From Sparassis latifolia (lineage: Eukaryota; Basidiomycota; Agaricomycetes; Polyporales; Sparassidaceae): a stretch of DNA of 64,000 bases. Below the pieces are notes generated by a model. It worked only from the letters and a program-made list of their open reading frames with translations, did no database searches and was not told where the DNA came from. Below, in pieces: positions 59,947 through 64,000 of the stretch. The position numbers and the translations under genes are program-made. Numbering within the stretch: position 1 is the stretch's first letter; every line of letters starts with the position of its first letter. The stretch spans positions 1,612,001 to 1,676,000 of the forward strand of contig CM031555.1 in the NCBI GenBank assembly GCA_018466975.1, written 5' to 3'.

Positions 59947-60864
59947 TCAAATTGATCTCGTTCTCTCCCTCGACAATGCCAGTGGATCCGTGAACACGCT
60001 GCTGCTATGTGGGGCAGGGAGAGTGGTATAGGCAGCACACGACGAGGCGCTTTGTCCTGGGGTCAACATCACGGATGGAATCGCACACGGTGAGCAACTG
60101 ACCATGTACAGCACGGTTTCCTGGGCGGTCCACGCACCGGCGGGCTTCTCCTTCACGCTGTTGTCGCCCGTCATGCCTGCCCATGTCCATCCAGAACTGC
60201 GTCGATCAGATGAGCAGCACACAAGGTAGATGGGATGATGTGAGACTACGTACACAAATAAGTGCACGGTGAGGTTCGTGAATGGCACGTCCCACAGCTC
60301 GTGCGCGAGACCCTCTGAGAGTGACTTCACAGCAGCATTGGATGCATTGTATGCGGCGTTGCCTCTGCAGAAATGTCACAGTTCAGATAGCCTCGTGGGG
60401 AATATGCGCGGAAATGCGGAGATGTACGGAAGGTTCGTGAAGCTCACCTCGCCCTACACTTTGTACACTCGGTTGTGCAGCCGGACGACCTGGTCGAACT
60501 TGCTCACATCTGGACGAGCACGTTCGCCTCGCTGACGACCTTGGCAACCTCTGCGCCAATTTCACGGAGCTGCTTTTTGTTCACGTCAGCAACGGCGATT
60601 TTGAGGCCAGTTCTGCATGCAATAACGGGCCCAATGAGTCTGAAGAAATATGATAATTTCAATATATGCTTACTTGGCAAATTCCAACGCTGCCACTCGT
60701 CTGATACCACTGGCAGCACCGGTGATTACAGCGACGCGACCTTCATGGAAGACAGGGTGTATGTCCTTGCCGAGAGTTAGATCCATGGGTGTCTCAAAAG
60801 TGAAGGAGGAACCAGGATGGAGAGGAGACGGATGACGGCTGGAATCGTTTGTTCGGAGGGCCAT
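59947..60864 (-). pseudogene. Short-chain dehydrogenase/reductase relic
   Basis: SDR enzymes are NAD(P)-dependent oxidoreductases. From MALRTNDSSRHPSPL (60864) the minus strand reads GRVAVITGAASGIRRVAALE, where the cofactor motif TGxxxGIG has become GIR, then LKIAVADVNKKQLREIGAEV and, after a gap, GNAAYNASNAAVKSLSEGLA, in which the catalytic Lys of YxxxK is Asn. The usual NNAG block between these is missing. The end (TGDNSVKEKPAGAWTAQETV) runs into stops. Missing core and altered active site mark it as non-functional. Confidence 0.75.
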
Positions 60865-60989
60865 GTTTGGAAGATAACAGAGTCGGCCGATTATCGACGG
60901 GAATGGAGGATCTGCAGTCTGGGAATACTTTCTCGCCTTTATATCCTCCCTTTCCGCCGTAATGTGATGTTGAGGGACCGTCCCTTGAG

Positions 60990-61278
60990 CGAGCGCACGA
61001 TCTGCGTGAGCTTCTATGGTATCGTGTGCAGCTGCATCTTCGTGAGCAGCGGGTGCAGCACGCGGAGGTAACCACCAGGATGTGGGAAGACGTATCGACT
61101 CGTTGTCCTCATTGATGTTGCCGATCTCGCGGAGGAAGACGTCGACGAGCACGCACAGGTCGTTCGTGTAAAAATACTCTGCCACGCCTTTCATCATGAA
61201 CAGGAGGTACAGGATCTTGAGCATGAGCACTTGCATGCACAAGGCCTCTGGCGTCCTATCTGCGACAAGGCTAAGCAT
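60990..61278 (-). pseudogene. Fragment of an LDB17/SPIN90-like gene
   Basis: The minus strand has MLKILYLLFMMKGVAEYFYT followed by DLCVLVDVFLREI, then in another frame YLRVLHPLLTKMQLHTIP, an in-frame stop and LTQIVRSLKG. This order is the leucine-rich domain of Ldb17/Dip1/SPIN90 proteins, which activate Arp2/3 at endocytic sites. A frameshift, a stop and the lack of both ends show a relic. Confidence 0.7.
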
Positions 61279-61522
61279 GCGGAACGGTCGATGACCGGCA
61301 CGGCTTACCTGTGCAATTGTGCATAAAGATCATGTTCTCACTGAATGTCATGCTCGAGCCTTGCCACGACAGGGGGAGGGTGAAAGATAATGATTATCAT
61401 GGCGCTGTCACGCACCAAAAGTGTTTGGCTTGTGAACACGTAACCACCGGTGAAGCACTCGACGAAGAAGTCACGTGACTAAGATGGAACTCGAGAATGT
61501 TTGGCTGAGCGTGTCACCTGAT

Positions 61523-61702
61523 GCTCACATTATGCTATTGGACAGGAAAAACTCAGAAAGTGCTTTCTCCCTACTTCTCCCTGCTCGCTTTATGCTATTG
61601 GACATGGAGGTCCCAAGAGTTTTGTCTTCCCTGTTTCTCCCTGCTCACTTTATGCTATTGGACATGAAGGTCCTAAGACATTTTTCCTTCCTACTTTCCC
61701 CT
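61523..61702. repeat. Three 60-bp tandem units, each with an ATTGG box
   Basis: Units start at 61523, 61583 and 61643, exactly 60 bp apart, each with TATGCTATTGGACA near its start and a pyrimidine-rich end (TTCTCCCT). The middle of each unit is diverged. Confidence 0.85.
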
Positions 61703-61798
61703 TTGATCATGTGATGCTCTTATTTTGCTATTGGCCAATCTGCCATGTAACACTACTATGTAACGGTCACAACAGGTGACACCCGAGGGGTATAAAAG
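61537..61798 (+). promoter_or_regulatory. CCAAT-box array with TATA box
   Basis: ATTGG (inverted CCAAT) occurs at 61537, 61597, 61657 and 61730, the last paired with CCAAT at 61735-61739. TATAAAAGG follows at 61791 after a GC-rich stretch, then a pyrimidine-rich tract (TCAGTCTTCTCTCC). It looks like a strong polymerase II promoter pointing right. No open frame begins soon after it, so it could be an LTR U3 region or drive a non-coding or spliced transcript. Confidence 0.5.
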
Positions 61799-62145
61799 GA
61801 CCCCTGAGGCGCCCTGACCCTCAGTCTTCTCTCCCCACTTGTAGCACCCCTATAAGTGAAGAGTTCTCCCTCCACTTGTAGCTTACCCTACAAGTGATAA
61901 ACTAAAAGAATAGGAGTTTGTTCCACTCCTCCCAGTAACATTGTTACTCGTAATCAAAAGGATCCCGACGAAGTCAGTTCAGCGCAGGCAGTGAGTTGTT
62001 ACGAACACAACTACTGCACTCTCGTATCGTTTCTGTTAGGTAGTCTAGCACACGGTTGCTAGATACTCAACCCGTTCTCGGAAAGTTCTCGGACAACACG
62101 TAGGAAAGTTATCGGTCAGGCACATCGTATTAGGACACACGCACT

Positions 62146-62410
62146 CGGTAAAGCCCTGCACACGGTTGTAGGCACTCGGATAGGAACACAGAAGACTCGG
62201 TAAGCCCTGCACACAGTTGTAGGCACACTGTTAAGAAGACAATGAAGAATCGGTAAGCCCTACACACGGTTGTAGGCACACTGTTAAGAAGACAACGAAG
62301 ACTCGGTAAGCCCTGCACACGGTTGTAGGCACACAGATGAGAGAACACAGAAGACTCAGCATCATATAAGAAGACAGAACGCAAGCCCTTGCACACGGTT
62401 GCTAGGCATC
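62146..62410. repeat. 53-bp minisatellite (five units)
   Basis: The core CGGTAAGCCCTGCACACGGT with TTGTAGGCAC starts at about 62146, 62198, 62251 and 62304, with a diverged fifth unit near 62380. Periods are 52-53 bp. Confidence 0.85.
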
Positions 62411-63352
62411 CCCCTCTACATTCCCCCATCTGTATTGTACAGACTGCCATCCCGACTTCAGACAACAAATCACACATATAGCTCAGGCGTCCCTAACCCA
62501 TTATCATAAAAATAAATTTGATATCACCGAACAACTGTGATAGCCCGGTGTACTTTCCTGTTTGCCACGCCCAGTGAACCACAGCAAAGTACCACTCACT
62601 TGACCAGGAGTCAAAAGCTCCTCTGGCCAAGGCCCGTGCATACCCCGAGTTGACAGCGCGCCCTCACAACTGCTCCATTGAATACCCAGGATTCAGTGTC
62701 GATCAGTATCTACCGGTGAGTAAAGTCCTGCGGGTCTTGAAAAGGTTCAGTCAGGCCTGCATCAAGGTGAGTGGAAGTTCCAAGTTGGACCCGAGCTCCA
62801 GAACTGACAACATTGATGACAGCTGAATTCAAAACGTTAGACGTTTTTCGACGAAACTCACCTCCCGATTGTTGTTTGTGGAGCAGCGGTTTAGTGTGAG
62901 GCAACAAGCCTAACACAAATGTGGAAGTCAAGCGCTTGTCAGAGATCTATATCGATGCTGCGGCAATCTGGCGGCTACTTACACTCTCAGTTCCCCTGTA
63001 GAGGCTCACATAAAGTCGATACAGTCTTCGTTATTCATTCAGCACCTACCATACAATTGTAGGCTGCCGGATCCCGACACTGGTCACCTTGAGCTCATGT
63101 TTCTCCTCGTAAGACTTGCCTTACTAGCAGCTCTGGAGAGTGTTTCTCCCCCGATTGTGTTGTGCTAGAACCTGTGACTGGGGTTTCACTGAAGTCTCAT
63201 CAACCCGGTGTGAGAATGGTAACGGCAGACAAAATATGCTGTGATGGACACTGCTTTACAATCAGCTCAAAAGGTATCTTTCCGCTGTCTTCAACGATGA
63301 TGTGCTGCCTACCTTTAGGCTTGTTCTGACCAGAACATGACGATGATATGAG
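62411..63352. other. Stretch without a supported gene
   Basis: Short frames only on both strands, the longest at 62931-62710 minus. No motif, terminal repeat or RNA gene was recognised. Confidence 0.4.
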
Positions 63353-63360
63353 TATATATA
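63353..63360 (+). promoter_or_regulatory. TATA box of the proline-rich gene
   Basis: TATATATA lies 40 bp upstream of the ATG at 63400, with no ATG in the reading frame between. Confidence 0.5.
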
Positions 63361-63399
63361 GAGATGAGCTATGAAGGGATATCCCTGTCTGCTCGTACC

Positions 63400-64000
63400 A
63401 TGGCGGACCCGCCTCTCAATGCAGCTGAACAGGCTGAGTTGCGACGACGCTTTCCTCGTGCAGGTTGGTGGCTCGGCATGCCCGGAGTTCCTGCTCCTCC
63501 AGACATACGTGCTTTCGATGCGAATCAACAAGATCTTGGGCGACACTACGTCATTCCGGAGCCTCCTGCGCAACAGATGCCGCCATATTTTGCCCCACCA
63601 CCCTATCCGCCACCTCCCTATCTGCCGCCGCACTACAATCCTCCACCGTATGCTGCACCTGGCGCTATGCATTTCGCTCCTCCACCAATGTATCAGCTCG
63701 CCCCTCAGATGTACATGCATCCTCCGCCACCTCCTGAACTGCCTCCTCATGTTCTTGCACAACCAGTCGCTCGTCAAATCTCATGTGAGTACAAACTACG
63801 CTATCACTGTGTTTCTTCTACTAATCATTATATTACAGTGAACATAGATGTGTCCATACCACTCAATACCGGTGTTGTTGGGGGACAGTCAGTCGTATCG
63901 AGCTCAAATTGCCGACAGACCTCCCCTTCATCGACTTTTTCTCGTGAGTATGCGCAAGGATGGACCTTGACCCCACACATGCTGAACTCGGCTACAAGTT
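63400..64000 (+). CDS. Proline-rich protein, 5' end (partial at window end)
   Basis: The frame begins MADPPLNAAEQAELRRRF at 63400. Exon 1 (63400-63784) encodes a Pro/Tyr/Met-rich stretch with PPYFAPPPYPPPPYLPPHYN, PPPYAAPGAMHFAPPPMYQL and MYMHPPPPPELPP. A 54-nt intron (63785-63838, GTGAGT...TTACAG) keeps phase into a second exon ending at a GTGAGT at 63944, after which the gene runs out of the window. The 54-nt length means the frame also stays open if unspliced. The family is unknown; such tails can be RNA-binding proteins or gag-like proteins. Confidence 0.55.
   Translation, partial: MADPPLNAAEQAELRRRFPRAGWWLGMPGVPAPPDIRAFDANQQDLGRHYVIPEPPAQQMPPYFAPPPYPPPPYLPPHYNPPPYAAPGAMHFAPPPMYQLAPQMYMHPPPPPELPPHVLAQPVARQISCEYKLRYHCVSSTNHYITVNIDVSIPLNTGVVGGQSVVSSSNCRQTSPSSTFSREYAQGWTLTPHMLNSATS

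Noticed and set aside
62130..62477. Minus-strand repeat protein
   Set aside because: It is a translation of the 53-bp minisatellite; the period is not always a multiple of three and there is no start context.
1..64000. tRNA, rRNA or other structured RNA genes
   Set aside because: Scanning for tRNA B-box-like GGTTCGAAT contexts and cloverleaf pairing by eye found only matches inside coding regions; a tRNAscan-SE run would settle it.

Overview
The window is nuclear DNA of a filamentous basidiomycete, most likely an agaricomycete of the polypore type. It has short (about 50-65 nt) GT-AG introns in almost every gene, compact house-keeping genes on both strands, a Fks1-type 1,3-beta-glucan synthase, a HeH/MAN1 inner nuclear membrane protein, and a dense mixture of eukaryotic mobile elements. 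The species cannot be named from the sequence alone. All splice sites below were read by eye from GT/AG signals, phase and family knowledge.

Layout. 1-2.7 kb: 3' part of the ESCRT-I subunit gene VPS23/TSG101 (+), with an unusually long, internally repeated intron. 4.3-7.1 kb: SRC1/HEH1 (-). 7.35-8.24 kb: a small inverted-repeat element holding an intron-containing piece of a RecQ/DEAD-like helicase gene. 9.5-15.4 kb: FKS1 1,3-beta-glucan synthase (-). 17.3-22.2 kb: a full-length but inactivated Ty1/copia retrotransposon with matching 5-bp target duplication. 22.3-25.8 kb: three copies of a foldback MITE, each with a 3-bp duplication; one sits in the end of a 285-bp-TIR, 9-bp-TSD element that itself splits an older open frame. 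26.1-28.4 kb: a leucine-rich-repeat-like protein of unknown function. 28.8-29.3 kb: a hAT-type MITE. 29.4-31.0 kb: PTC7-like mitochondrial PP2C phosphatase. 33.6-36.8 kb: dipeptidyl peptidase III (-). 36.9-41 kb: relics of an inverted-arm element with an ING-type PHD finger, a Helitron and a LINE. 41.5-46.8 kb: a divergent pair, mitochondrial TPR-like protein (-) and the TFIIH helicase RAD3/XPD (+). 50.4-54.1 kb: i-AAA protease YME1 (-). 54.7-58.1 kb: a TMCO4/DUF726 gene broken by a hAT insertion. 59.9-61.3 kb: relics of an SDR gene and an LDB17/SPIN90 gene. 61.5-62.4 kb: a CCAAT/TATA promoter-like block and minisatellite. 63.4 kb to the end: 5' end of a proline-rich gene.

The working genes are unrelated house-keeping functions (membrane sorting, nuclear envelope, cell wall, mitochondrial quality control, DNA repair) and do not form a pathway. 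The most informative part of the window is its mobile DNA. Five kinds of insertion can be defined to the base by target-site duplications of 3, 5, 8 and 9 bp. Two inverted-repeat elements carry host-like gene fragments, and one hAT insertion splits a recognisable gene. No wholly new molecular system was identified. The candidates closest to novelty are the non-autonomous element families and their cargo.
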